Shown here: positions 34,366 to 45,429 of the stretch, piece after piece
How positions within the stretch are numbered: the stretch's first letter is position 1
Layout: every line of letters starts with the position of its first letter
Assembly: GCF_963082655.1 (NCBI RefSeq)
Contig: NC_081553.1
Span: 42,637,812 to 42,701,811, forward strand
From: Stomoxys calcitrans
Taxonomy: Eukaryota > Arthropoda > Insecta > Diptera > Muscidae
Direction of reading: 5' to 3'
DNA: 64,000 nucleotides
Program-made: the position numbers and the translations under genes
The notes under the pieces: model-generated
What the model saw: only the letters and a program-made list of their open reading frames with translations
Databases searched by the model: none
Told to the model about the DNA's origin: nothing

Positions 34366-36881
34366 TTATACCCACCACCGAAGGATGGTGGTATATTCAT
34401 TTTGTCCTTCCCTTTGCAACACATCGAAATATCCATTTCCGACCCTATAAATTATATATATTCCTGATCAGCGTAAAAATCTAAGGCGATCTAGCCATGT
34501 CCGTCCGTCTGTCTGTTGAAATCACGCTACAGTCTTTAAAAATAGAGATATTAAGCTGAAATTTTGCACAGATTCTTTTTTTGTCCATAAGCAGGTTAAG
34601 TTCGAAGATGGGCTATATCGGACTATATCTTGATATAGCCCCCATATAGACCGATCCTCCGATTTAGGGTCTTAGGCCCACAAAAGCCACATTTATTATC
34701 CGATTTTGCTGAAATTTGGGACAGTGAGTTATGTTAGGCCCTTCGACTTCCTTCGTTTATTTGGCCCAGATCGGTTCTGATTTGGATATAGCTGCCATAT
34801 AGACCGATTTCTTGATTTAAGGTTTTGGGCCCATAAAAAGTTCATTTATTGTCCGATGTCGCCGAAATTTGGGACAGTGTGTTATGTTAAGCCCCTTGAC
34901 ATACTTCTGCAATATCGCATAGATCGGTCCAGATTTGGATATAGCTGCCATGTAAACCGATATCTCGATTTAAAGTATTGGCCCCATAAAAGGCGCATTT
35001 ATAATCCGATTTCACTGAAATTTGGCACAGTGAGTTATGTTAGGCTTTTCGACATCCGTGTCGTATATGGTTCAGATCGGTTTATTATACCCACCACCGA
35101 AGGATGGGGGTATATTCATTTTGTCATTCCGTTTGCAACACATCGAAATATCCATTTCCGACCCTATAAAGTATATATATTCTTGATCAGCGTAAAAATC
35201 TAAGACGATCTAGCCATGTCCGTCCGTCTGTCCGTCTGTCTGTTGAAATCACGCTACAGTCTTTAAAAATAGAGATATTGAGCTGAAATTTTGCACAGAT
35301 TCTTTTTTTGTCCATAAGCAGGTTAAGTTCGAAGATGGGCTATATCGGACTATATCTTGATATAGCCCCCATATAGACCGATCCGCCGATTTAGGGTCTT
35401 AGGCCCATAAAAGCCACATTTATTATCCGATTTTGTTGAAATTTGGGACAGTGAGTTGTGTTAGGCCCTTCGACATCCTTTGTCAATTTGGCTCAGATCG
35501 GTCCAGATTTGGATATAGCTGCCATATAGATCGATCCTCCGATTTATGGTGTAAGGCCCATAATAGCCACATTCATTATCCGATTTTGCTGAAATTTGGG
35601 ACAGTGAGATGTGTTAGGCCCTTTGACATATTTCTTCAATTTGGTTCAGATCGGTTCAGATTTGGATATAGCTGCCATATAGACCGATCCTCCGGTTTAG
35701 GGTTTTAGGCCCACAAAAGCCACATTTATTATCCGATTTTGATGAAATTCGGGGCAGTGAATTGTGTAAGACCCATCGACATCCTTCGTTATTTTGGCTC
35801 AGATCGGTCCAGATTTGGATATAGCTGCCATATAGATCGATCCTCCGATTTATGGTGTAAGGCCCATAATAGCCACATTCATTATCCGATTTTGCTGAAA
35901 TTTGGGACAGTGAGATGTGTTAGGCCCTTTGACATATTTCTTCAATTTGGTTCAGATCGGTTCAAATTTGGATATAGCTGCCATATAGACCGATTTCTTG
36001 ATTTATGGTTTTGGGCCCATAAAATGCTCATTTATTGCCCGATGTCGCCGAAATTTGGAACAGTGAGTTAAGTTAAGCCCCTTGACATACTTCTGCAATA
36101 TCGCATAGATCGGTCCAGATTTGGATATAGCTGCCATATAGACCGATTTCTAGGTTTTAGGTTTTGGGGCCATAAAAGACGCATTTATTGTCCGATGTCG
36201 CTGAAATTTGAGACAGTGCGTTTGGTTAGGCTCTTCGACGTCCTTCTAAAATTTTGCCCAGATCAGTCCAGATTTGAATATAGCTGCCATATAGACCGAT
36301 CTCTGGATTTAAGGTTTAGGGCCCATAAAAGAGGCACTATTGTCCGATTTCGCCGAAATTTGGGACAGTGCTTTGTGTTAGGCTCTTCGACATGTTTATG
36401 CAACTTGGCCCAAATCGGTCCAGATTTGGATATAGCTGCCATGTAGACCGATATCTCGATTTAAAGTCTTGGCCCCATAAAAGGCGCATTTATAATCCAA
36501 TTTCACTCAAATTTGACACAGTGATTTATGTTCGGCTTTTCGACATCCGTGTCGTATATAGTTCAGATCGGTATGAGGTATATGAGTATAAGGTATGAAA
36601 TTTTCACCGAATTTTGATGAAAGGTGGTTTACATGTATACCCGAGGTGGTGGGTATCCAAAGTTCGGCCCGGCCGAACTTAATGCCTTTTTACTTGTTTT
36701 TAGATATAGCTAGTGTACTTTTAGTATTTGGTCCAAATCGGAACAAATTTTGATATTACTGATATGGGACATAAGGAATGCAATTTTCACCGAATTTTGA
36801 TGAAAGGTGGTTTATATATATACCCGAGGTGGTGGGTATCCAAAGTTCGGCCCGGCCGAACTTAACGCCTTTTTACTTGTT
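34366..36881 (+). mobile_element. HINE-B outer element, interrupted by another HINE-B
   Basis: It begins TTATACCCACCACCGAAGG and has GACCCTATAAATTATATAT and a short CCGTCCGTCTGTCTG run (34500-34515). Monomers run to TTCAGATCGGTTTA. It resumes after the inner element with TTAGATATAGCTAGTGTACT at 36699 and ends with GGTGGTGGGTATCC, AAGTTCGGCCCGGCCGAACT and TTTTTACTTGTT. It sits 15 bases inside the 5' tip of a HelG element. Confidence 0.87.
35085..36698 (+). mobile_element. HINE-B inner element, complete, nested in HINE-B
   Basis: Complete by both ends: TTATACCCACCACCGAAGG at 35085, the hairpin at 36660-36680 and ACTTGTT just after. The monomer array contains one duplicated pair (35500-35690 and 35800-35990 are almost identical). 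The last monomer before the tail has a deletion where other copies carry CTTGTACTTATTAGT. Inner and outer copies differ in the tail (AATGCC against AACGCC). Confidence 0.88.
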
Positions 36882-36946
36882 AAATATATATAAGATTTAA
36901 TCCAACTATATCCGATGGCAGATGCCATTGGATCTGATCACATCAT

Positions 36947-38121
36947 TTTTATACCCTTCACCATAGGATGGGGGTATACTAATTTCGTCATTCTGTTTGT
37001 AACTACTCGAAATATTCGTCTGAGACCCCATAAAGAATATATATTCTTGATCATCGCGACATTTTATGTCGATCTATCCATGTCCGTCCGTCCGTCCGTC
37101 TGTCTGTCGAAAGAACGCTAACTTCCGAGGGAGTAAAGGTAGCCGCTTGAAATTTTGCACAAATACTTCTTATTAGTGTAGGTCGGTTGTTATTGTAAAT
37201 GGGCCATAACAGTCCATGTTTTGATATAGCTCCCATATAAACCGATCTTGGGTCTTGACTACTTGAGGCTCTACAATGCGCAATTCTTATCCAATTGGAA
37301 TGAAATTTTGCACGACGTGTTTTGTTATGACATCCAACAACTGTGCCAAAAATGGTTCAAATCGGTTCAAAACCTGATGTAGGTGTCATATAAACATATC
37401 TGGGGACTCGACTTCTTGAGCTTCTAAAGGGCACAATTCCTATCCGATTTGGCTGAAATTTTGCATGACGTATTTTATTCTTACTTTCAATAACTGTGTC
37501 AGATAAGGTTCAAATCGGTTCATAACCTTATATAGCTGTCATGTAAACCGATCTGGAATATTGACTTCTTGAGCTTCTAAAGGGCGCAATTCTTATCGGA
37601 TGTGGCTGAAATTTTGCAAGACGTATTTTATTCTTACTTTCAACAACTGTGTCAAATAAGGTTCCAATAGGTTCATAACCTGATATAGCAGCCATATAAA
37701 CCGATCTGGGATCTTGACTTCTTGAGCCTTTAGAGGTCGCAATTATTATCCGATTTGCCTGAAATTTTGTACGACGGATTCTCTCATGACCATCAATATA
37801 CATGTTTATTATGGTCTGAATTGGTCTATTGCCTGATACAGCTCCCATATAAATCGATCTCTCTATTTTACTTCTTGCGCCCCCAAAGGGCGCAATTCTT
37901 ATTCGAATTGGCTGACATTTTACACAGGTCTCCAACATATAATTTAATTGAGATCCAAATCGGACCAAATCTTGATATCGCTCTAATAGCAGAGCAAATC
38001 TTTTCTTATATCCTTTTTTTGCTTTGAGGAGTGATGCCGAGAAAAGAACTCGACAAATGCGATCTATGGTGGAGGGTATATAAGATTCGGCCCGGCTGAA
38101 CTTAGCACGCTCTTACTTGTT
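36947..38121 (+). mobile_element. HINE-A element, complete
   Basis: It starts TTATACCCTTCACCATAGG and has the TCCG/TCTG run at 37081-37107. It ends TATGGTGGAGGGTATATAAG, TTCGGCCCGGCTGAA (one hairpin mismatch) and CTTACTTGTT. Monomers contain GGACTCGACTTCTTGAGCTT and TTTTATTCTTACTTTCAA. It lies just beyond the HelG 5' end. Confidence 0.87.
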
Positions 38122-38572
38122 TTTACTCTAGATGTTATTTTATTTTTGAGTTTTTCAGTATCGTAACTCAAACACCTGTGGCTGTAAAACTATTATCAAA
38201 TTAACGTTTACATTATTTAAAATCATACATGCTCAACGGCAGCACTTTCAAAGAGATGAGTTTACAGTATAATAGATTTTTGCATAATTTGTACAAATAC
38301 ATAATTCCTGAATGCTCTTGGGAATATAGTTTTAATGAGCTAACTGTCCGGAAGAAATGGTATTTAACATTTCAAAAAGGAAATTAATGGGAGAAAGACA
38401 TGGAAAATATTGATTTTGTAGTAAAATACAAATCGATTATAACCGTGCTAAGCATTTTAACAAAATGAACAATGCAATGCAAATCTTGTACACTTTAACA
38501 GCAGTTATCATTCTTAGGAAAATCGAGAAAGGCAAACTGCATGGTACAAAAGCCGATTCGGGGGCTTTAAAT
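38122..38572. other. Short AT-rich stretch, nothing recognised
   Basis: No repeat signature or open frame of note is seen. Confidence 0.4.
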
Positions 38573-39345
38573 TATTTTATATCTACCACCAAAGGATAGG
38601 GGTATATTCGTTTTGTCATTCCGTTTGCCACATATATGTATTGTTGAGCGTCGTAAAATTTCAATTCGATCTGTCCGCGGTTATCACGCTACAGTCCTTA
38701 AATATGGAGATATTGAGCTGAAACTTCGCACTGATAATTTTTACCATATCGGACAATATCTTTATATAGGCCCCATATATACTGATGTCACGATTTAAGT
38801 CCTTAAGCTCATAAAAAACCCCCTTTATTATCAAATTTTTCTGAAATTTGGCAGAGTGAGTGTTGTCCATTTACCTTCAACATACCTATTGAATATGGTT
38901 CTGTATATTGATAAAGCTGCCGTTTATACCGATCTTTCAATTTAATGTCTAGGGCCTGTAAAAGCAACACTTATGGTCCGATATGTCGATCTAGCCATGT
39001 CCGTCCGTCCGACTGTCTGTCGAAAGCACACAAATACTTCTTATTAATGAAGGTCCGTTGGGATTGGTATTGGGCTATATCGGTCCACGTTTCGTATAAC
39101 TGCCATATAAACCAATCTTGGATCTAGACTTCTTGAGCAACCAGAGGGCCCAATTCTGATTTAAAATTTAGCATAAAGTCTTTTACTGTGATTTCCAACA
39201 ACTGTGCTAAGTATGGTTCAAATCGGTTTAAAACCTGATATAGCTGCCATAAAAACCGATTTTGAATCTTGACTTCTTGAGCCATTCTTAACCGATTAGG
39301 CTGAAGTTTTGCCTGACGTGTTCTGTTACGACTTCATTTCAGTAA
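38573..39345 (+). mobile_element. Degenerate HINE-B 5' part fused to a HINE-A fragment
   Basis: Positions 38573-38985 are an old HINE-B (CTACCACCAAAGGATAGG, CACGCTACAGTCCTTAAATA). From 38986 the sequence is HINE-A, from the microsatellite block (GATCTAGCCATGTCCGTCCG) through two monomers to about 39345. No hairpin end is present. It abuts a minus-strand non-LTR fragment. Confidence 0.65.
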
Positions 39346-39349
39346 TAGT

Positions 39350-39960
39350 CCGTTCGTTCGTCACCACCGCCCTTAACTTGGATTGCTGTGACCCGAACGG
39401 CCTCGGGTTAACCAAGATTGTTAGCAGTCCAGTACACAAACAATGCGGATTGTGCCATCCTCAAATAAGTCTTTTATCTCATTTTTACACTCCAATGCCC
39501 TTGGCGACATTAACGCCCTGGTTGTTATTGTCCTCGTGACCAGTTTGTTGTCCTTCAATACGTCCACACTCGACTTCCTCGCATTAACACCACACCACGT
39601 CACGCATTCCGTGATCGCCCGCCTACAGGGTCGTATTAAGGGCAGGCAGTCGGAAATGGTCCATGGGTTCTCAATGCAGACCCCAAGGCCCTCTCGGTCC
39701 TCTAGTTTGATCAATTCGCATAGCATGAACTTCTGGATGAGTTCCATCAATCCTAAACTGTGCCGCTGGCAGCAGTGCTTCGCACTCGATCACAAGTGTC
39801 ATCTCAGGTATTCGACCGGAAGTCTCTTCCAGGTTTCCTATCGTCGGCTCGATTCTACCGCGATGGTGTGATCTGCTCCTATTCATTCTCCTAAAGTCTT
39901 AAGTCTCATAGCCGCAGCAACTGCCTCACTCTTAATCTGTATTCTTTGGGTTGGATATCT
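39350..39960 (-). pseudogene. Non-LTR (LOA/R1-like) ORF2 fragment: RT end and RNase H
   Basis: The minus frame includes KLEDREGLGVCIENPW, PCRRAITECVTWCGVNARKS and ALECKNEIKDLFEDGTIRI. These align in order with the RNase H domain at 52820-53040 and with the KLEDRV segment at about 12050. Upstream (39960-39880) it matches the region after the RT thumb (AAAMRLKTLG). Where the other copy reads FVWVPGH this one reads IVCVLDC and stops, losing the VPGH signature. It is a dead copy with several frameshifts. Confidence 0.72.
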
Positions 39961-40091
39961 AGAATAGTCTCACTAGTGCCCTAGGGGGCACAGTACGCAT
40001 CCCCATCTTAAGTCCTTAAAAGCCGCATTTGTTGTCCCATATCGATTAAATTTCGAAAAGAATTGTCCATATAAGGCCATACTTTGACATA

Positions 40092-41665
40092 TCTTATATA
40101 TAAAATTGAATTGGTGTTTGTTCGTTTGTTTGTTTGATTGTTTGTTTGTCGGTTTGTTTCACAGATTGTGTAGGTTGGTATCGAAGGAAACATAGGCTAT
40201 ATAATTTTTTGATATCGGGCGGGGGGCAACCCCCAAATGAAAGGTATTCGGGAGTAGATTGCGAATATGGTCAGGAAGGAGAAATAGGCTTTATAATTTG
40301 TTGATTTCGGAAGGGGCCGGACCCTCCCCCTTTACTCAAAAGCACCACCCAAAATCAAAAGTGGACCGATAAGGACAATATGGGTATCAATTGAAAGGTA
40401 TTGGAAAAAAGAATACGAATATGGTATTCAAATTTGGATCTAAGTAACCATCGGGCCGCCCCAATCCTTAAATTCCCCCAAACAGACGCCCAATATGTTC
40501 ATGTCAATATGGGCCTCAAATGAAAGGTATTCGGGAGTAGATTACCAATCTGGGATACAAAATCAGATCGAATTATAAGGGGTCCCCTTCCCTCCAAAAA
40601 CGCTTTAAATGGGCATATTGGACTCATTTTTTTTGTTTGTTCCGTAGAATCAAAAAAGGCTGAACCGATTTTCTGACAGTAGATTACAAATATGGCATAA
40701 AAAATTAGGTCCAAGTAATGGGAGGTCGTCCCACCCCCAAGTACCCTAAATGGGCATATTTGCCGACCATGTCTATATGGGACTCAAATGAAAGATATTT
40801 GGGAGTAGATTACGAATATGACATTAAAATTCGAGTTCAAGTCTACGTGGCGCTTTTATTTCCAAAAACAAGTCAAATAGGTTGATTGACCCACTATGAT
40901 AATATGAGACTCAAATGAAAGGTATTTGAGAGTAGAAAACGAATTAAATATCCAATTTTAGAGCCAAGTGTTTGGGCCCTTAAGCGCCCCCTAAACTGAA
41001 CTTAATTTCCGATTACGGCAAGCACAAATCAACGGAATTTGGGAGTAAAGATCGAATTTGATATCTATTTTCTGGGCAAAGTGCCGGTGGCCGCCCCAGA
41101 CCCAAAACACCCTCCTAACATTTCATATTTACTGACCATGGCCATATGGGGCTCACATTAAATGGATTTGGGTGTGCAGAATGAATTTGATATCCATATT
41201 AAGTCGAAATGTCTGAGTGCCAACCCTCCCCTAAAAAACCCTTCTCGTTATCCTAATTTTCAAAACCACCAGATCTCGTTAGAAATTCTTTTTGCACTCT
41301 CACAGTCAAAACAAAACATGGAAAAACAGAAGGGGCACACTTCTCAAACATCAATGACAGCATTTCGATTCAAGTTTAAACTCAATGATAAGGTCAGTCA
41401 GGATGCGGTGGCGCAGTGCGACATCTCTTTGGAGAGAATTTTTTACATGACCATGCAAATGTCGCCAGCATTAAGTGGGGATCACCACCGCTTTTAGTTT
41501 TGTCCGATGTTATCGCCAGTATTTGAACGCAGGCGTTCAGCGTTACAGGCGGACATAGGCTTTAGTGGCACGAAATCGATATACACATTCAGGGCGAAGT
41601 GTCCCAACCCTAAATGATATTAGATTGTTAAGGAAGACGCAGCGGATCGGGCCCGGTACGGCTAG
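40092..41665 (+). mobile_element. HelG element, complete, SINE-bearing subtype
   Basis: It starts TCTTATATATAAAATTGAAT after an A and ends CGGCTAG before a T: the A/T target rule and TC...CTRR termini of Helitrons. After the start come TTTGTTCG/TTTGTTTG repeats and CACAGATTGTGTAGGTTGG. The body has GGGACTCAAATGAAAGGTAT-type units. The antisense SINE segment (41322-41571) is followed by a ~90-bp tail with AAGAAGACGCAGCGGATCGG. It is 1574 bp with no Rep/helicase frame: non-autonomous. Confidence 0.82.
41322..41571 (-). mobile_element. tRNA-derived SINE segment carried inside HelG
   Basis: It is the same segment as at 6378-6660: CACACTTCTCAAACATCAAT, CTCAATGATAAGG, GGCGCAGTGCGACATCTCT, ATGTCGCCAGCATTAAG and the GCGTTCAAAT remnant of the B box on minus. 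Confidence 0.68.
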
Positions 41666-41773
41666 TCTGCCATATATACTGATCTGCCAATTAAGGGGCT
41701 TAAGCCCAAAATTTTCGCATATATTGTCCGATTTCACTGAAGTTTTGAATAGTGATTTAGACTAGAGCTCCAA

Positions 41774-42519
41774 CAAGTAAAAAGGCGTTAAATTCGGCCG
41801 GGCCAAGACTTTCAATCGAGATATCGGTCTATATGACAGCTATTTGCAAATCTTGATCGATCTAGACCAAATTGCAGAAACATATGGAGGGGCTTAACTT
41901 AACTCTCTGTCCCAAATTTCGGCATCATCGGACAATAAATGCTCCTTTTTTGGGCCCAAAATGTTAAAACGAGAGATCGGTCTATATCGCAGCTATATGC
42001 AAATCTAGAACGATTTGAGTGAAATAGAAGAAGGATGTCGAAGGGCCCAACACCACTCATTGTCTCAAATTGCGGCGACATTCTGGCCTCAAAACCTAAA
42101 ACGGAGAGATCGCCTTCATTGTCCGATTTCGCTGAAATTTAGGGCAGTGCGTTGTGTTACACTCTTCGACATTTTTCCGCAACTTGGCCCAAATCGGTGC
42201 AGATTTGGATATAGCTGCCATGTAGACCGATCTCTCCATTTAAAGTCCTGGCGCATTTTTAATCCGATTTCACTGAAATTTGACACAGTGACTTATGTTA
42301 TGCTTTTCGACATCTGTGTCGTTTATGACTCAGATCGGTTTATTTTTAGAAAAATGACTTGTACTTATTAGTATTTAGTCCAAATCGGAACATATTTCGA
42401 TATAACTACTATGGGACATAAGGTATGCAATTTTCACCGGATTTTGATAGAAAGTGGTTTACCCGAGGTGGTGGGTATCCAAAGTTCGTCCCGGCCGAAC
42501 TTAACGCCTTTTTACTTGT
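41774..42519. mobile_element. HINE-B inverted pair with two 3' ends pointing outward
   Basis: The left end is the inverted 3' terminus (ACAAGTAAAAAGGCGTTAAA, TTCGGCCGGGCC) and the sequence runs in minus orientation to about 42111. From there it runs in plus orientation to a normal 3' end (GGTGGTGGGTATCC, GTCCCGGCCGAACTT, TTTTTACTTGT). Neither half has a 5' end. The junction is between GGAGAGATCG and CCTTCATTGTCCG. Confidence 0.72.
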
Positions 42520-42521
42520 CA

Positions 42522-42860
42522 TTTGTACTAAGCCGTTCGTCATCTTTGCCTAATACGGTTTAAGTTGGACAATATTTGAATATCGCTGTCATATAGACCG
42601 ATCTACAATTTTCCGATCGCTGAAATTTCGAAAAGTGCTTTGTTATAGGTCTCAATATAGCCGATTCGAGTATGACCCACATCCAACCATATTAGGCTTT
42701 TAGCTGTCATGTTGATTGGTTTGCCGATTTAGGGTCTTAAACTCATAACATACGCCTTTATTAGCCGATTTTGGAGCATTAAGTTGTATTAGATCCCTTG
42801 ATATACTGCCAATAACATTCGACCCTTAATCGATTTTTGCCTTGTTGAAATTTGGAACGT
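42522..42860 (+). repeat. Very degenerate HINE monomers
   Basis: TGTCATATAGACCGATCTAC, CCGATCGCTGAAATTTCG and CCGATTTAGGGTCTTAAAC show HINE-B-like monomers that have lost regular spacing. Confidence 0.55.
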
Positions 42861-43857
42861 AGAGTAAAATTATGCCCTTCAACTAAATTCTTTTATAGTT
42901 GTTGTTTTTTTTTATCACTGAAAATATGCAGCTAGACTTTCTTAGAAAATTTTTAAAAAAATTTTAACCGAATTTCTTCGAAACGTTTAGAAAGTAAAAC
43001 TAAGAATCTTTCTAACAATAAATTTCTCAACACTTACTAAGTGACAAGGAAATTAAATACATTTGGTAATTAAATGTAACAGTTACTTGGTAAAATCTTA
43101 TTTCGAGGGGGAAAAGCGCGAAACATTCCAATGAATATAAATTAAGTGGTGTCGTTAATTTAATGGGGTCTCCTCCTAGTATTTGTTTTGCCCCAACCAA
43201 AAAACGTTCTTAAATGCCCCTGCTAGTGCAGAGTGCAAACAAGACGAATCAATGCATTTCACATACATTCGATTTTCTCTTTAATTTACATGTTTTTCTT
43301 TCTTTCTAAAGTTTATTTCTCATGACAATGTCATTATTATGCACATCGAAGAAATCGTTTCTATTCTTTTGGGTGAATTGTTTTCCTAGTCTGGCTTAGT
43401 GGGCTTAGTTGGTCTTTTTCAAATCAGCAGCCATTTGTCAATGCTTGCCAGAACGTTTTGGTTAAGTACACCGAAATGGCCAAAGCAACCACAGGAGGCG
43501 ATTGTATGTATATACATATAAATATGTATGTATGTATGTATGTATGCATGTGTCTGTACAAATAATAAAGTAAAGTACATGAAAAGCCAACTATCTATCG
43601 GTGTTCATTAAGTGAGAATTGTGTCACCTAATTAACGTAAATGAGTCAAATAACTTGGCCAACACCAAATACCGAATACCAAATTCATCCACGACTACAA
43701 CGATGACGACGACGGCAATGACAAAGACAACAACAATACACCTCAAACAATTTGCGGCTTCTCAAACATCACTTTACTTCATTCACATCCCATCACATCA
43801 CCAACGGCAGTATTGCAATACAGTGGACGAAATTCATTTAGGGATAAAATGTTTAAG
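42861..43857. other. AT-rich stretch with microsatellites, no gene supported
   Basis: A (TATG)n run lies at about 43524-43548, and GACGAC/CAACAA-rich sequence at 43695-43745. Short frames only. Confidence 0.5.
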
Positions 43858-44060
43858 GTTATATATAGATGTAGTCCGATCTTGAGCGTACTGGCCATGA
43901 ATGTCAATGGCTCCTAAACAAACCACTGTGCCAAATTTCAGTCAAATCGGGTAATAATTATGGCTTTAATGGGCTCAAGACCCTTAATAGGGATATCAGT
44001 CCTAAAGGGCTGTTATTTTCAAATATGGTCCGATCTTGACCATACTTGGCAAGGATATCG
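43858..44060. repeat. Degenerate HINE-like monomer
   Basis: AGTCCGATCTTGA, GCCAAATTTCAGTCAAATCG, GGGTAATAATTATGGCT and GACCCTTAATAGGGATATCA follow the same order as HINE-C monomers. Confidence 0.55.
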
Positions 44061-44270
44061 ACCCGGAACGGGATAACTATGAACATCACACAGGCTGGAA
44101 CTTTGAGCCTCAATATGTTTGGTGTTCACGAGTTTATCACGAGAAGTTCAGCTGAGAGCGTCCGTAGGTTGCGGATAGTGGAATGCTCCATACAGAGTAG
44201 CTGCAACTGCAGTCACGGACAATCAGCGGTATGAAGTGGGGAGTCTCCGTGAGAGGCCGGGTGGCACCGG

Positions 44271-44562
44271 CAAATGCAAATTTTGCCCATGAACATCCAC
44301 TAAGGAACAGAGGCAAACTTCTCACATATCAATGAGTGCAGTCCGATTCAAATTTTAAGCTCAATGATAAGGGGCCTCCTTTATTTTATAGCCGAGTCCG
44401 AACGGCGTGCCGCAGTGCGACACCTTTTTGGAGAGAAGTTTTACATGGCATAGTACCTCACAAATGTTGCCAGCATTAGGAGGGGAAAACCACAGCTGAA
44501 CATTTTTTCTGAAGGTCTCGCCTGAATTCGAACCCAGGAGTTCACATCATAGGCGGATATGC
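44271..44562 (-). mobile_element. tRNA-derived SINE, free copy
   Basis: The minus orientation shows GGGTTCGAATTC (44523-44534, B box), then CGAGACCTTCAG, CAGCTGTGGTTTTCCCC, TGGCAACATTTGTGAGGTAC, GTCGCACTGCGGCACGCCGT and CCCATGAACA-type 3' sequence beginning CAAATGCAAATTTTGCCC on plus. The A-box end is altered (GGGTGGCACC follows). Confidence 0.75.
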
Positions 44563-44770
44563 TCTTTGGGTGGCACCAGCTCTTGCTTAAACACTGAGTG
44601 CCTATGATGCTCAATACGAGGAGGCGAGATATTGGCGCTTTTAAATAACCAATGACAATCAAGTTCCCGCAGCAATGGGTCGAATAGACTGAAACGAGGT
44701 TGCTCACCTATAAGAGCTGACGAGTATCGCCACCTGCACATGCAAATGTGGCTACAACAACAACAACGTC
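44563..44770. repeat. Unclassified repeat-like segment ending in (CAA)n
   Basis: The stretch GGGTGGCACCAGCTCTTGC through CGAGTATCGCCACCTGCACA ends in CTACAACAACAACAACG. I recall similar sequence next to SINEs in fly genomes but cannot name the family. It carries no convincing coding frame. Confidence 0.4.
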
Positions 44771-44828
44771 ACAATTCACTGTACCAAATAACAGCAAAAT
44801 CGATTTGTAGAAATGTGCACTTATGAAG

Positions 44829-45112
44829 GCCACCCTAGCGCAGGGGTTAGCGTATCTGCCTATTACGCTGAACGTCTGCGAGTCCTGGCGAAAATATCAG
44901 AAAAATTCACAGCGGTGGGTAACCCCCCTTAATGCTGTTTGAGAAACTATACCATTTGCAAAAATGGTATGAGGGCCATATCAAAACTTCTCGCCAAAGC
45001 GGTACGCCGTTCGAACTCGGCTATAAAAAGGAGGCCTCTTATTGTTGAGCTTAAAACTTGATGCGCACATCACTCATTGATTTGAGAAGTTTGCCCCTGT
45101 TCCTTAATGGAT
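44829..45112 (+). mobile_element. tRNA-derived SINE, free plus-strand copy
   Basis: The head has CCTAGCGCAGGGGTTAGCGT (A-box region) and a decayed B box (CGAGTCCTGG). The body has GCGGTGGGTAACCCCC, CGGTACGCCGTTCGAACTCG, GGCTATAAAAAGGAGGCCTC and TTTGCCCCTGTTCCTTAATG. It is diverged, with a small duplication (ATTTGCAAAAATGG) in the middle. Confidence 0.72.
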
Positions 45113-45429
45113 TGGATCGGACAATATCACAGAAATACATAGGTATCTTGACAAATTACATTTGCCCGAACATATTTACTCTTCATGCAGCGCTACTTAC
45201 ATATGCCCGCCATTTACGACTAACTCTACCACTTTGCGCTTTTTTATGAATGCTGCTTATAATTCTCAATCAGTTTATTTTCGTTAGTGCTCTTAAGGTT
45301 GGGTCTTTGCTGCCTTCGTCATGAACTCTCTGGTTCTAGAGACAGGCTTAAGTAGTGTCCGCGGCAGTGTCCGCAATCGAAACAAATTGTCCTGACATAG
45401 CTCCAGGTGTTTGGCCCGCATTTAGCTTG

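Larger units (their letters stand above)
32004..36895 (-). mobile_element. HelG element, near-complete SINE-less copy with nested MITE and HINE-B
   Basis: On minus, the 5' end TCTTATATATATTTA is at 36895-36881, interrupted after 15 bases by HINE-B (34366-36881). It resumes at 34365 with the diagnostic CAATTTGTGATTGTTTGAAG and GAGTCTATA/GGTTCAGCCG-like block. The body has the ~130-bp units. The 3' end has AAGAAGGCGCAGCGGAGCGG and CTAG (32004-32007). The flanking bases give A before TC and T after CTAG, the Helitron target rule. Without the inserts it is about 2.1 kb. Confidence 0.8.
40012..41768. mobile_element. HINE-like remnant split by HelG
   Basis: Positions 40012-40091 (TTGACATA at the end) and 41666-41768 (CTGCCATATATACTGATCTG) are parts of one degenerate HINE monomer array, plus orientation. 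They are interrupted exactly at the HelG borders. Confidence 0.6.

Noticed and set aside
44829..44895. Functional tRNA gene from A-box and B-box-like sequence
   Set aside because: The B box is degraded, no cloverleaf closes, and the sequence continues into the SINE body.
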